A stretch of 64,000 nt of DNA from positions 1 to 64,000 of the forward strand of contig NZ_LXLV01000058.1 of NCBI RefSeq assembly GCF_001757995.1, given 5' to 3'. Shown piece by piece: positions 9,297-17,355 of this stretch. Origin of the DNA: Bacillus mycoides. GTDB taxonomy: Bacteria > Bacillota > Bacilli > Bacillales > Bacillaceae_G. The position numbers and the translations under genes were made by a program. Positions within the stretch are counted from its first letter, which is position 1. Each line of letters begins with the position of its first letter. The notes beneath the pieces are model-generated. The model was not told the DNA's origin, searched no databases, and worked only from the letters and a program-made list of their open reading frames with translations.

Positions 9297-11149
9297 TTAT
9301 GCTTCACCCGATCCATCTCTTCGCTACGTTTCGCACTATTCCACTTCGACATATCTCCCACAAGATAGCCCGTTATACGGCGAATTCTTTCTATATTGGT
9401 CTCATCTTCATTTCCGCAGCTTGGACATTCATTTCCAATAACTCCGTGATAGCTGCAGCATTTACAACGATCAACAGGATGATTTATTGAACCGTACCCA
9501 ACGCCATGCTCTGCCATCGCTTGTACAATTTGTTTTAACGCCTTTTGATTATGCATCGCTGCTCCGTCTAGTTCAATATACGTAATGTGCCCTCCATTAC
9601 ATAGAGCATGAAAAGGTCCTTCTAAACGAATTTTATTTATCGCTTGAATGTTATAATAAACTGGAATATGGAATGAATTCGTATAGTAATTATGGTTCGT
9701 TATACCGCTAATCTCACCAAATCCTTCTCTATCTTTTTTCACAAACTTCCCTGATAAACCTTCTGCAGGCGTTGCAATTATTGAGAAATTCAGTTGATGT
9801 TCTTCTGTCGCCTTATCCATTCTCTCTCTCATAAAGGAAATGATTTCATATCCAAGCTTCCATGATTCTTCATTTTCTCCATGGTGCTTTCCAGTTAACG
9901 CTACTAAACATTCTGCAAGACCGATAAAACCAAGACTTAACGTCCCTTGCTTTAAAATAGGTGCTACAGAATCTTCAGGCTGTAATGTTTCTCCACCACG
10001 CCATACACCCTGTGAATATAAAAATCGAAAATCTCTCGCTCGTTTCGTACATTGATACGCGAACCTCTCTAATAATTGCTTAATTCCTAGATCTAAGTAA
10101 TAATTTAGCGCTTCAAAAAACGCTTCTTTCGATCCACTAATTAGCCCTAATTTCACTAAATTAATAGAAGTAAACGACAGATTACCTCTTCCTATTGCCG
10201 TTTCTTCTCCATGTATATTAGACATAACACGAGTGCGACATCCCATGTAACATACTTCACTTTCAGGTCGTCCATCATAGTGCACTGCATTAAATGGAGC
10301 ATCTAAAAATGAAAAGTTAGGGAATAATCGTTCAGCCGTTGTCTCTAACGCTAATTCAAATAAATCATAGTTCGGATCACACTCTTCAAAGTTCACACCT
10401 TTTTTCATTTTGAAAATTTGAATAGGAAAAATCGGTGTTTCCCCTTTCCCAAGACCAGCCTGCGTTGCTTTTAACAGCTGCTTAATTAACAGTCTTCCTT
10501 CTTTCGATGTGTCTGTTCCGTAGTTAATAGAAATAAACGGTACTTGTCCCCCGCCCCTACTATGCATACTATTTGAATTATGAATGAACGCTTCACACGC
10601 CTGATACGTATCATTTTCTGTTTCTTTCCATGCAAATTCTTCTATTTGTTCTTTCGTAAGCGGATATGACTGTAGTCGTTTTTTATGTCTCTCTACTGTC
10701 TTTCTCACATATGGAGCTAAATCAATATCAAAGAGTGCAAACGATTGACCACCATGCTGCATGTTTTGATTCGCTTGAAAAATAATTGAAGAAAGCGCCA
10801 ACGCACTTTTAATGTCTTGCGGTTGTCTCATATGTCCATGTCCAGTATGAAAACCGGTAGCAAGCATTTGTGCTAAAGGAATTTGCGAACAAGTCGTCGT
10901 TCCTGTTGCATAAAAATCCAAATCATGTGGATATAATATATTTTGATCTATCGCTTGTTTCACTTGATCTGATAGTAAATTTGCTACAGCATAATACTTT
11001 GCGCTTTCAGATGCGAACGTTCCCATCACTCCCATGGGAGATCGGCCATCTACATTTGCATTTTCCTGCATTAAATCTTGTTCATTACCGTGGATAATTG
11101 TCTCAAATACTTTCATTAATTCTTCTCCACGTACATTTTGTTTCAACAT
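9293..11149 (-). CDS. nrdD: Anaerobic ribonucleoside-triphosphate reductase (class III), without ATP-cone
   Basis: 618 aa. It makes deoxyribonucleotides from NTPs without oxygen, using a glycyl radical. The radical glycine is Gly594 in RRITGYLVG near the C-terminus. The zinc site is CKCC ... CPSC (about residues 557-577). The substrate-site cysteine region includes GTTTCSQIP and CYMGCRTRV. The protein starts directly with the catalytic barrel. The N-terminal ATP-cone found in, for example, the E. coli enzyme is absent. Start 11149 follows GGTGGAGGG; a second start at residue 12 (after GTGGAGAAG) is also possible. It is the first gene of nrdD-nrdG-response regulator. An NrdR-like box lies 44 bases upstream. 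Confidence 0.94.
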   Translation of the reverse strand: MLKQNVRGEELMKVFETIIHGNEQDLMQENANVDGRSPMGVMGTFASESAKYYAVANLLSDQVKQAIDQNILYPHDLDFYATGTTTCSQIPLAQMLATGFHTGHGHMRQPQDIKSALALSSIIFQANQNMQHGGQSFALFDIDLAPYVRKTVERHKKRLQSYPLTKEQIEEFAWKETENDTYQACEAFIHNSNSMHSRGGGQVPFISINYGTDTSKEGRLLIKQLLKATQAGLGKGETPIFPIQIFKMKKGVNFEECDPNYDLFELALETTAERLFPNFSFLDAPFNAVHYDGRPESEVCYMGCRTRVMSNIHGEETAIGRGNLSFTSINLVKLGLISGSKEAFFEALNYYLDLGIKQLLERFAYQCTKRARDFRFLYSQGVWRGGETLQPEDSVAPILKQGTLSLGFIGLAECLVALTGKHHGENEESWKLGYEIISFMRERMDKATEEHQLNFSIIATPAEGLSGKFVKKDREGFGEISGITNHNYYTNSFHIPVYYNIQAINKIRLEGPFHALCNGGHITYIELDGAAMHNQKALKQIVQAMAEHGVGYGSINHPVDRCKCCSYHGVIGNECPSCGNEDETNIERIRRITGYLVGDMSKWNSAKRSEEMDRVKHK

Positions 11150-11192
11150 TCATAACCCTCCACCAACATGTTGTTGTCTTTTAATTAAAATC

Positions 11193-11208
11193 ATACAACA
11201 TATAGTTC
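11193..11208 (-). promoter_or_regulatory. NrdR-like box upstream of nrdD
   Basis: On the minus strand GAACTATATGTTGTAT fits the NrdR box ACACWATATNTWGTGT at 12 of 15 defined positions. NrdR represses ribonucleotide reductase genes and usually binds two boxes. I see only one convincing copy here. Confidence 0.4.
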
Positions 11209-11270
11209 TAGTGTATTTATGAAAAATGTAACATTCCTGTGAAATTTTTTTAAAAAATTAATGACTTTTT

Positions 11271-11304
11271 CATTTGTAAAAAAGAAATGTGCTCTTTACA
11301 AATG
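11271..11304. promoter_or_regulatory. 10-bp inverted repeat in the nrdD / plsY divergent promoter region
   Basis: CATTTGTAAA (11271-11280) and TTTACAAATG (11295-11304) are perfect inverted copies, with centres 24 bp apart. They lie just upstream of a TACAAT -10-like sequence for plsY. This could be an operator or a hairpin; no regulator is recognised. Confidence 0.4.
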
Positions 11305-11374
11305 TATGGTACAATATACGGGAAAAACTCTTTTTACCCTTTATCAACACATTTGTATAAAGGAGACTGAACTC

Positions 11375-11971
11375 ATGGTTATTACATATCTTTTATTTAT
11401 CGTTGCCTACTTACTTGGCTCGATTCCGTTTGCATTAGTCGTTGGAAAAATTGGCTATGGAATTGACATTCGTGAGCATGGAAGCGGTAATTTAGGCGGA
11501 ACAAATACATTCCGTACACTAGGGAAAAAAGCAGGTTTCATCGTTACAATTGCTGACATTTTAAAAGGTACATTAGCAACAAGTCTACCGATTATTTTCG
11601 GGTTAGATGTTCACCCACTATGGTTTGGATTAGCATCTGTTCTTGGACATGTATATCCAATCTTCGCGAAATTCCGCGGGGGGAAAGCAGTTGCAACTTC
11701 TGCTGGCGTGCTATTATGCTACTCACCAGTTGTTTTTGCAATATTAGCTGTTGTCTTTTTCAGCCTTTTATTTACAACAAGATACGTATCACTTTCTTCT
11801 ATGGTAACAGCTGTCGTTGCTGTTATTGCATCAATTGTTAGCGGGGATAAAATCTTCATTATTGCGATGTGTTTATTAGCAGGTATGGTTATTTATAAAC
11901 ACCGTGCAAACATCGGACGAATTATAAATAAAACTGAACCAAAAGCAAACTTTTCAAAAAAGCAAAAATAA
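11375..11971 (+). CDS. plsY: Acyl-phosphate:glycerol-3-phosphate acyltransferase
   Basis: 198 aa from ATG 11375, with AGGAG 9 bases upstream; the open frame continues upstream but has no ribosome binding site. PlsY transfers the acyl group from acyl-phosphate to glycerol-3-phosphate, the first step of phospholipid synthesis. It is a polytopic membrane protein with the conserved loops [28 protein letters not shown] and [12 protein letters not shown] (motifs 1-3 that bind the phosphate and acyl-phosphate). In B. subtilis this is YneS, next to yneR and yneT. Here it keeps yneR downstream but is transcribed divergently from nrdD. A long hairpin terminator follows. Confidence 0.95.
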   Translation: MVITYLLFIVAYLLGSIPFALVVGKIGYGIDIREHGSGNLGGTNTFRTLGKKAGFIVTIADILKGTLATSLPIIFGLDVHPLWFGLASVLGHVYPIFAKFRGGKAVATSAGVLLCYSPVVFAILAVVFFSLLFTTRYVSLSSMVTAVVAVIASIVSGDKIFIIAMCLLAGMVIYKHRANIGRIINKTEPKANFSKKQK

Positions 11972-11984
11972 GATCGTAACCCAC

Positions 11985-12040
11985 ATAACGCAAAAAGAAA
12001 ACGTGAAGCATATTAATAGCGTCTTTTTGCGTTATTTTTT
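11985..12040 (+). terminator. Terminator of plsY
   Basis: Stem TAACGCAAAAAGA / TCTTTTTGCGTTA followed by TTTTTT, with a long loop of about 30 bases. Confidence 0.75.
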
Positions 12041-12080
12041 ATACTAAAAGAAAAAGCAACATAATTTGGAGGAACTATAC

Positions 12081-12371
12081 ATGAATCTTTCCGTAACAAA
12101 AGAAGCAGCACAATGGTATAAAGACGAATTAAACTTACAATCAGGTGAAACACTACGCTTTTTCGTACAATACGGTGGTTGCAGTACTGTGCAAAAAGGA
12201 CTTTCTTTAGGTATTCGTAAAGATGATCCTGCACATCCTGCTGTTCAAATTCAAGAAGAAGGTATTAACTTCTTTATTGAAGGCGATGATGAGTGGTTCT
12301 TCGATGGACATAATTTATTAGTTACACTTAACGACGGTGATGATTTCCCTCAATTTAATTATGAGAAATAA
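12081..12371 (+). CDS. yneR: HesB/IscA-like fold protein, YneR homologue
   Basis: 96 aa from ATG 12081, 10 bases after GGAGG. A TTG further upstream would overlap the ribosome binding site. It resembles B. subtilis YneR, a member of the HesB-like (A-type iron-sulfur carrier) fold family. The three cluster-binding cysteines of true IscA proteins are not conserved: the only cysteine is in QYGGCSTVQKG. The acidic C-terminal half contains FIEGDDEWFFDGHNL. A role as an Fe-S carrier is therefore unlikely and the function is unknown. It follows plsY as in B. subtilis. Confidence 0.85.
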   Translation: MNLSVTKEAAQWYKDELNLQSGETLRFFVQYGGCSTVQKGLSLGIRKDDPAHPAVQIQEEGINFFIEGDDEWFFDGHNLLVTLNDGDDFPQFNYEK

Positions 12372-12402
12372 AAAAACGTGGCTTCTGCCACGCTTTTTTT
12401 TA
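12372..12402. terminator. Bidirectional terminator between yneR and yneP
   Basis: Stem CGTGGC / GCCACG with A6 on the left and T8 on the right, serving both converging genes. Confidence 0.9.
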
Positions 12403-12819
12403 TTTCTTTTTAATTTCCTCATATTTCGCATACCACTCAGGATATAATTTTTTAAATGATACAGGACGGAACCCTTCTTTTTTCGCACAAATATTCGTTG
12501 TACTTGCAGTAATGCATAGTTCACCATCACCATTATAAATTTCATATCCATATACAACACGAAGCGGACTCACAGTATCAATCCATGTTTTCACAATTGC
12601 CTTTTCTCCGTAACGCATCGCTTTACGGTACGAGATTTGTAAGTCTAATACAGGAGAGATGACTCCCTCTTTCTCCATTTCAACATATGAAAACCCTAAT
12701 TCTTGTATAAGTTTCGTGCGCCCAAGTTCCAGCCACACTAAATAGTTTGAATGGTAAACAACACCCATCTGGTCTGTTTCCGCATAGCGGATTTCAATTT
12801 CATGTTCTGCTACAAACAT
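12400..12819 (-). CDS. yneP: Acyl-CoA thioesterase (4-hydroxybenzoyl-CoA thioesterase family), YneP homologue
   Basis: 139 aa from ATG 12819 preceded by AGAAGGCG. Upstream in-frame codons exist but the family begins here. Hotdog-fold thioesterase with the signature YAETDQMGVVYHSNYLVWLE near residues 9-28, in which the aspartate of AETDQMG is the likely catalytic residue. It hydrolyses acyl-CoA esters; the natural substrate is unknown. It converges on yneR, sharing the terminator at 12372-12402, and diverges from sleL. Confidence 0.88.
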   Translation of the reverse strand: MFVAEHEIEIRYAETDQMGVVYHSNYLVWLELGRTKLIQELGFSYVEMEKEGVISPVLDLQISYRKAMRYGEKAIVKTWIDTVSPLRVVYGYEIYNGDGELCITASTTNICAKKEGFRPVSFKKLYPEWYAKYEEIKKK

Positions 12820-12928
12820 TTCTATTCGCCTTCTTTCACTTCTGTTCCCTTGCATACATTTAATCATAATACAGTGGAATCAAAAATAAAATAAAAACAG
12901 TGAATCTTTTACCGAAAGGGGCAAGCAC

Positions 12929-14221
12929 ATGATTCAAATTGTAACTGTTCGTAGCGGTGATAGCGTTTATAGTTTAGCATCAAAATATGGATCTACACCT
13001 GAAGAGATTGTAAAAGACAATGGACTAAATCCAGCCGAAACACTCGTTGTTGGTCAGGCACTTATCGTTAATACGAAAGGCAATAATTATTATGTACAGC
13101 CTGGCGACAGCCTATATCGAATTTCTCAAACATATAACGTTCCTCTCGCTAGCTTAGCTAAAGTTAATAATCTTTCATTAAAATCTATTCTTCATGTCGG
13201 ACAACAATTATATATACCGAAAGGAACAAAACGAGCAGTAGAATCCATCGCTTATTTACAACCTTCAACAATACCGATAAAAGAAAGTTTAGTAAATGCT
13301 ACACGTGCTATCAACCCATTTTTAACATATTTAGCCTACTTTAGTTTTGAAGCAAAAAGAGACGGTACTTTAAAAGAACCCACCGAAACAGCTAAAATTG
13401 CTAATATTGCAACGCAAGGCAAAACCATCCCTATGCTCGTTATTACAAATATCGAAAACGGGAACTTTAGTCCTGAACTAACATCTGTTTTGTTGCGTAA
13501 CCCAACCATTCAAAACAAATTTATTACTAACATTTTGCAAACAGCTGAAAAATACGGCATGCGAGACATTCATTTTGATTTCGAGAATGTAGCACCTGAA
13601 GATCGCGAAGCGTATAATCGTTTTTTACGAAATGTGAAAACACGCTTACCTAGCGGGTACACATTAAGTACAACGCTTGTACCGAAAACAAGTTCCAATC
13701 AAAAAGGGAAATTTTTTGAAGCTCACGATTATAAAGCACAAGGACAAATCGTTGATTTCGTCGTCATTATGACATACGACTGGGGTTGGCAAGGTGGGCC
13801 ACCGATGGCAATTTCTCCTATTGGTCCTGTAAAAGAAGTACTCCAATATGCAAAATCTCAAATGCCACCACAAAAAATTATGATGGGGCAAAATTTATAC
13901 GGTTTCGATTGGAAACTGCCGTTCAAACAAGGAAATCCACCTGCAAAAGCAATTAGCTCTGTTGCAGCTGTTGCACTAGCTCGTAAATACAATGTTCCTA
14001 TCCGCTATGATTTCACGGCCCAAGCTCCTCATTTCAATTACTTTGACGAAAACGGCGTACAACATGAAGTTTGGTTTGAAGATTCACGGTCCGTTCAAAG
14101 TAAATTTAATTTAATGAAAGAACAAGGAATAGGCGGCATCAGCTATTGGAAGATTGGTCTACCATTCCCACAAAATTGGCGTTTACTCGTCGAAAACTTT
14201 ACAATCACGAAAAAAGGCTGA
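12929..14221 (+). CDS. sleL: Spore cortex-lytic N-acetylglucosaminidase SleL (YaaH-type)
   Basis: 430 aa, exactly the length recalled for SleL of this group. Two LysM domains bind peptidoglycan (about residues 2-47, VRSGDSVYSLASKYG; and 53-97, VQPGDSLYRISQTYN). A glycoside hydrolase family 18 barrel follows (about 105-425). The catalytic DxDxE-type motif is DIHFDFENV with Glu219 as proton donor. There is no signal peptide, as expected for a protein placed in the spore from the mother cell. It cleaves cortex fragments with muramic-delta-lactam during germination. ATG 12929 follows AAGGGG. Its terminator overlaps the stop codon. Confidence 0.93.
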   Translation: MIQIVTVRSGDSVYSLASKYGSTPEEIVKDNGLNPAETLVVGQALIVNTKGNNYYVQPGDSLYRISQTYNVPLASLAKVNNLSLKSILHVGQQLYIPKGTKRAVESIAYLQPSTIPIKESLVNATRAINPFLTYLAYFSFEAKRDGTLKEPTETAKIANIATQGKTIPMLVITNIENGNFSPELTSVLLRNPTIQNKFITNILQTAEKYGMRDIHFDFENVAPEDREAYNRFLRNVKTRLPSGYTLSTTLVPKTSSNQKGKFFEAHDYKAQGQIVDFVVIMTYDWGWQGGPPMAISPIGPVKEVLQYAKSQMPPQKIMMGQNLYGFDWKLPFKQGNPPAKAISSVAAVALARKYNVPIRYDFTAQAPHFNYFDENGVQHEVWFEDSRSVQSKFNLMKEQGIGGISYWKIGLPFPQNWRLLVENFTITKKG

Positions 14222-14240
14222 CGAAAGTCAGCCCTTTTTT
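14214..14240 (+). terminator. Terminator of sleL
   Basis: Stem GGCTGAC / GTCAGCC with loop GAAA and a T6 tail. The left arm contains the sleL stop codon. Confidence 0.9.
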
Positions 14241-14250
14241 GTACATTTTG

Positions 14251-14448
14251 TTAAGATTCATCTTTTATTTCACTTTTTAATGAATCAATACTTTCTAAAC
14301 GTCTTTGATTTTTCGCTTCAATGGCAGCACGATCTTTTTCATTAGAAAGTTCGGCTGTTTCTTTTGCTTCATTAAAATTATCAATCGTATTTTGTACCAT
14401 TACTTGTAATTTTTCAGCGTTGTCATTTCGATTATCTGGATTTGGCAT
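14251..14448 (-). CDS. tlp: Small acid-soluble spore protein Tlp
   Basis: 65 aa from ATG 14448, 6 bases after AGGAGGG (starting [15 protein letters not shown]). It is hydrophilic and helical, and matches the Tlp (thioredoxin-like protein) family of minor spore proteins made only in the forespore. Its exact role is unknown. In B. subtilis sspN and tlp are adjacent; here they remain adjacent in the same order, but a terminator (14516-14541) lies between them. Ordinary sequence support is good: strong ribosome binding site and family start. Confidence 0.9.
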   Translation of the reverse strand: MPNPDNRNDNAEKLQVMVQNTIDNFNEAKETAELSNEKDRAAIEAKNQRRLESIDSLKSEIKDES

Positions 14449-14515
14449 ATACTTCCCTCCTAATAATGTATACATACCACCTTAAATTACCTATATCCCC
14501 TCAAATTTATACATA

Positions 14516-14541
14516 AAAAGGAGAATGCAGCATTCTCCTTT
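14516..14541 (-). terminator. Terminator between sspN and tlp
   Basis: Stem GGAGAATG / CATTCTCC with a 3-base loop and a T-rich tail on the minus strand, 3 bases after the sspN stop codon. Confidence 0.85.
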
Positions 14542-14544
14542 TCT

Positions 14545-14679
14545 TTAACCGTTATCTACAATTGGTTGCTTTCCAGTTTGGTCTTGCATTTGCTTTCCTT
14601 TATTGCCACCAGCTTTTTTCGATTGTGTTCCAATTTGATTTGGTGCAAAGTCTTTTGAATTCTTTTTCGGATTACCCAT
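14545..14679 (-). CDS. sspN: Small acid-soluble spore protein N
   Basis: 44 aa, starting [19 protein letters not shown] and ending QPIVDNG, the SspN family sequence. It is rich in Lys, Asn and Gln, as are minor forespore proteins. ATG 14679 is preceded by GGAGGCG. An unusual 12-bp inverted repeat ends in the AAG next to this ribosome binding site. It lies 43 bases after an FbpB-like ORF. Normally expressed under sigma-G in the forespore; no clear sigma-G promoter was picked out here because the upstream gene is so close. Confidence 0.92.
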   Translation of the reverse strand: MGNPKKNSKDFAPNQIGTQSKKAGGNKGKQMQDQTGKQPIVDNG

Positions 14680-14691
14680 TACTATCGCCTC

Positions 14692-14720
14692 CTTAACACT
14701 AGTATCGTACTAGTGTTAAG
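14692..14720. promoter_or_regulatory. 12-bp perfect inverted repeat abutting the sspN ribosome binding site
   Basis: CTTAACACTAGT (14692-14703) and ACTAGTGTTAAG (14709-14720) flank a 5-base loop. In the minus-strand transcript the 3' arm ends in AAG, directly joined to GAGGCG. No T tract follows, so it is not a normal terminator. It may affect sspN translation or bind a protein. Confidence 0.6.
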
Positions 14721-14722
14721 AA

Positions 14723-14866
14723 TTATTCAGCCTGCTTAAAAAGTTTCATTTCATAACGTTTTTCAATTCGTTTTTCAATTCGATCCATTGCATCACGATC
14801 GCTTAATAATTGTTGTTTATTTTCATTTACAAGTTCTTCAAACGATTTACGGCGACTTCTTCTCAT
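14723..14866 (-). CDS. FbpB-family small basic protein
   Basis: 47 aa (start MRRSRRKSFEELVNENK), ATG 14866 after AAAGGGTGA. It fits the small Fur-regulated basic protein B family, whose members have the RRxxKSFEELVxENKxxLxxDxxAxxRIExRIE pattern. In B. subtilis FbpB assists the iron-sparing small RNA FsrA. Many B. cereus-group paralogues exist and most are uncharacterised. I see no clear Fur box just upstream, so iron control is not shown here. Confidence 0.75.
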   Translation of the reverse strand: MRRSRRKSFEELVNENKQQLLSDRDAMDRIEKRIEKRYEMKLFKQAE

Positions 14867-14960
14867 GCTGCTCACCCTTTCTTCTACGTTTTCTTATTAC
14901 ATAGTATGAGCAAATGAAAAACTCTTTAATCAGATTTGCAAGAAAATTTCATGTTTTAAT

Positions 14961-14999
14961 AAAAAATCCCATGCGCATATATTGCACATGGGATTTTTT
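14961..14999 (-). terminator. Terminator of the DnaQ-like exonuclease gene
   Basis: Stem AAATCCCATGTGC / GCGCATGGGATTT (one G:U) with T6 on the minus strand. It includes the end of the stop codon region. Confidence 0.85.
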
Positions 15000-15945
15000 A
15001 CACCATCATATTTAAATATTTTTTAATTTCTTCATCCGCATTTACTTTATTTGCTCTATATTCATGCAGTGCTCGTAATACAGAATCGTATTCTTCTACA
15101 ATGTAGCTCTCTAACTTCAAAATGTCCTCTACACTGTCAATCATAATTCTCGTGTTGCCAATCTCACTTTTCAACGCTGCCTCGTATGTTAAGCTCGTAC
15201 AAATTCCTCTTACATCGTCTTCCATTTTTTCTGTTAACACATATTTCTTTCGCCCTTTGACCTTTAACCTTATAATTGGGTAAAAAGCTTTTATATCTAA
15301 ATAACTCCCAACATTCATACAACGAATCCACTCAATATCACGTTTATTTTGTACAAGTATTTCTTTTACCGCTTCAAATACCGCAGTTTCATCAAGTACT
15401 TCCTTATTCGCTTTTCTTTTTCCTTCTTCTTCAACGGCTGCACATTTTTGATAAACAGCCGCACACGTAATACAGTCGTCAAATGCATTATGAGAACTTA
15501 AGCGAATTCCAAGCATTCGTTTTAACGTTTCAAGTTTATGATTAGGCGCATGCTTCATATATTTTTTCGCTAAAAACACCGTATCAATTACTTTATTTTT
15601 AGGTTCAGGTAATCCAAGCATATTTACATTACTTTTCAAAAAACGCATATCAAAAGAAGCATTATGAGCCACAATAACATTTGTATGTAAGAATGCTAAA
15701 AATAAAGGCAACACTTCTTCAATTGTCGGTGCATCCGAAACACGATAATTTGTAATACCTGTTAAACTTGTTATTCGGCTCGGAATTGGACGCTCTGGAT
15801 TAACATACGAAACAAATTGATCCACTAGTTCATGATTGTGATATTTCACTGCTGCTACTTGAATAATTTTATCATTATAAGGGTTAAATCCTGTTGTTTC
15901 AAAATCAATTACAACATAATCTAATGGTAAGGATATATTCCCCAC
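14998..15945 (-). CDS. DnaQ-like (DEDDh) 3'-5' exonuclease with C-terminal extension
   Basis: 315 aa, GTG start at 15945 after AAAGGAG. The N-terminal exonuclease domain (about 8-170) has Asp14 and Glu16 in VVIDFETTG, the second motif VAHNASFDMRFL, and the third motif SHNAFDDCITCAAVY with the His and Asp of the DEDDh class. The C-terminal 140 residues are not a BRCT domain and are not recognised; they contain GRKKYVLTEKMEDDVRG. The likely role is single-strand DNA or RNA 3' trimming, in repair or nucleic acid turnover. It is a single-gene unit between an FbpB-like gene and the yneN homologue. Confidence 0.85.
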   Translation of the reverse strand: MGNISLPLDYVVIDFETTGFNPYNDKIIQVAAVKYHNHELVDQFVSYVNPERPIPSRITSLTGITNYRVSDAPTIEEVLPLFLAFLHTNVIVAHNASFDMRFLKSNVNMLGLPEPKNKVIDTVFLAKKYMKHAPNHKLETLKRMLGIRLSSHNAFDDCITCAAVYQKCAAVEEEGKRKANKEVLDETAVFEAVKEILVQNKRDIEWIRCMNVGSYLDIKAFYPIIRLKVKGRKKYVLTEKMEDDVRGICTSLTYEAALKSEIGNTRIMIDSVEDILKLESYIVEEYDSVLRALHEYRANKVNADEEIKKYLNMMV

Positions 15946-16013
15946 TCCAAATACACTCCTTTATCTCTAAACGTTTATATTTCTTTTATCATATCACGAA
16001 GCTTTCACTACTT

Positions 16014-16062
16014 GAAAAAGAAAAGGCAGAAATGATTATTTTCCATCTCTACCTTTTCGCCG
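16014..16062 (-). terminator. Terminator of the TlpA/ResA-like gene
   Basis: Imperfect stem AAAAGGTAGAGATG / CATTTCTGCCTTTT followed by CTTTTT on the minus strand, right after the stop codon. Confidence 0.65.
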
Positions 16063-16638
16063 TTATTTTAATTTAGCAATCCGTTTCTCCATCTCTTTTT
16101 GAGTCATTGGCCCAATAAACTTATCTTGAATGACACCTTTTGTATCTATAAAATATGAAGTTGGGATCGTAATTACTTTATACGCTGTTGTCACATCAAT
16201 GTTCTTGTCCAATAAAATAGGAAAAGTAATTCCTTTTTCTTTAGCAAAATTTCTTACCTTTTCTTCTCCCCCTCCTTTTTCTGAAGGAGTATAGTTTATG
16301 GCTAAAATTTCTACGTTTTCTTTATGTTCTTTATAAAAGGCCTCCATATCGGGCATTTCTTGCTGACATGGGCCACACCACGTTGCCCAAAAGTTTAAAA
16401 TAACTTTCTTTCCTTTTAAATCGGATAACTTTACATTCGTTCCATCTATCTTTGTTAATTCAAAATCTGGTGCGCTCTTTCCAATTTCAATACCATTCCT
16501 TGCGAAAATCTCTTTCATAGCCGCTTCACTTTTGGCAGGATTTTCTTGTACTACTTGATCCTTTTCACCAAATTGTTCATAAGCTGCATATCCAGCTAAA
16601 CAAAGTAACACTACAATAATGGTAAGCTTCCGCCACAT
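16063..16638 (-). CDS. yneN: TlpA/ResA-like membrane-anchored thiol-disulfide oxidoreductase, YneN homologue
   Basis: 191 aa. N-terminal membrane anchor (residues about 4-20) and an extracytoplasmic thioredoxin fold. The active site is Cys88-Gly-Pro-Cys91 in FWATWCGPCQQEMP, and the cis-proline loop is VITIPTSYFID. It probably reduces disulfides outside the membrane, as ResA does for cytochrome c. Position matches yneN, which lies beside citB in B. subtilis; here an ABC exporter, a CPBP protease and small genes intervene. CcdA, which feeds electrons to such proteins, is encoded at 61.6 kb. Confidence 0.88.
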   Translation of the reverse strand: MWRKLTIIVVLLCLAGYAAYEQFGEKDQVVQENPAKSEAAMKEIFARNGIEIGKSAPDFELTKIDGTNVKLSDLKGKKVILNFWATWCGPCQQEMPDMEAFYKEHKENVEILAINYTPSEKGGGEEKVRNFAKEKGITFPILLDKNIDVTTAYKVITIPTSYFIDTKGVIQDKFIGPMTQKEMEKRIAKLK

Positions 16639-16766
16639 ATTATATCACCCTTACGTGTTTATCTTCTTATAACATAATTAACTACATACTATATACCTTA
16701 TTTTAGCTTATACGGACAAGCTTGGAAATATTCACATTCAAAATAGTTAGAATATTTATAGTGAAG

Positions 16767-17096
16767 ATGAAATATTTTACTTTTTATCATATAATTAGAA
16801 ATAAATACAAAACTTGCGAGGTAATTTGTATTTTACAATTACTTATCAATCCTTTCACTTTTGTTTTCTTCACTTTGCCATTACTATGTATTTTTTTTAG
16901 CGGCTTGCTCTACAAATTCAAATGGGCTGCTATTATTATTTCTTTTACTGTTCCACTTATATTTTTCATTATCGTCTCTGAATTTGATATACACCTAGCT
17001 TTACAAAACTTAGACGCTTGGATTGTTTATAGTGCTGTTTATTCTGTACTTTCCTACATAACGGCAGCGCTAATACGAAGAAAACTACACATGTAA
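16767..17096 (+). CDS. Small membrane protein, DUF2651-like
   Basis: Up to 109 aa with three hydrophobic segments in the C-terminal 85 residues (for example FVFFTLPLLCIFF, WAAIIISFTVPLIFFIIV). The layout fits the DUF2651 family of small Bacillus membrane proteins. The start is uncertain. ATG 16767 has no good ribosome binding site, while a GAGG at about 16817 stands before codons ATT/TTA rather than a normal start. The real protein may begin near 16830, or the start codon may have been lost by mutation. It lies before two more small membrane/secreted ORFs on the same strand (17120 and 17356) and could share their transcript. Confidence 0.5.
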   Translation: MKYFTFYHIIRNKYKTCEVICILQLLINPFTFVFFTLPLLCIFFSGLLYKFKWAAIIISFTVPLIFFIIVSEFDIHLALQNLDAWIVYSAVYSVLSYITAALIRRKLHM

Positions 17097-17119
17097 AACC
17101 TTCAAAAAGGGAGATTTTT

Positions 17120-17335
17120 ATGAATTTATTTGAAAAAATACTATTATATATTCTTAGTTTTATATTTTCCCCAATCGGGATTATCACTTGGATCATCTCG
17201 CTCTTCAGTAAAGATCCTGAAAAAAAGCAAGTTGGACGTATTTGTCTCTATATCGCTTTAATCTCATTTATCCTTTTAGCAGGCCTCGGTATTCTTAGTT
17301 TCTTCACGATGACTACCACTACTACTATAGAATAG
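17120..17335 (+). CDS. Small two-span membrane protein, unknown
   Basis: 71 aa, ATG after AAGGGAG at good spacing. Two hydrophobic helices (about 6-28 and 42-62) are separated by a charged loop SKDPEKKQVGR. The C-terminus is threonine-rich (MTTTTTIE). No family recognised. It is 23 bases after the DUF2651-like ORF and 20 bases before the next ORF, so these three small genes probably form one unit. Confidence 0.65.
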   Translation: MNLFEKILLYILSFIFSPIGIITWIISLFSKDPEKKQVGRICLYIALISFILLAGLGILSFFTMTTTTTIE

Positions 17336-17355
17336 TTATAGAAAGGATGATTATT

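Noticed and set aside
14251-14866. Cluster of tlp, sspN and a 47-aa gene as a novel small-protein system
   Set aside because: tlp and sspN are known spore genes in their usual order, and the third is an FbpB-family protein.
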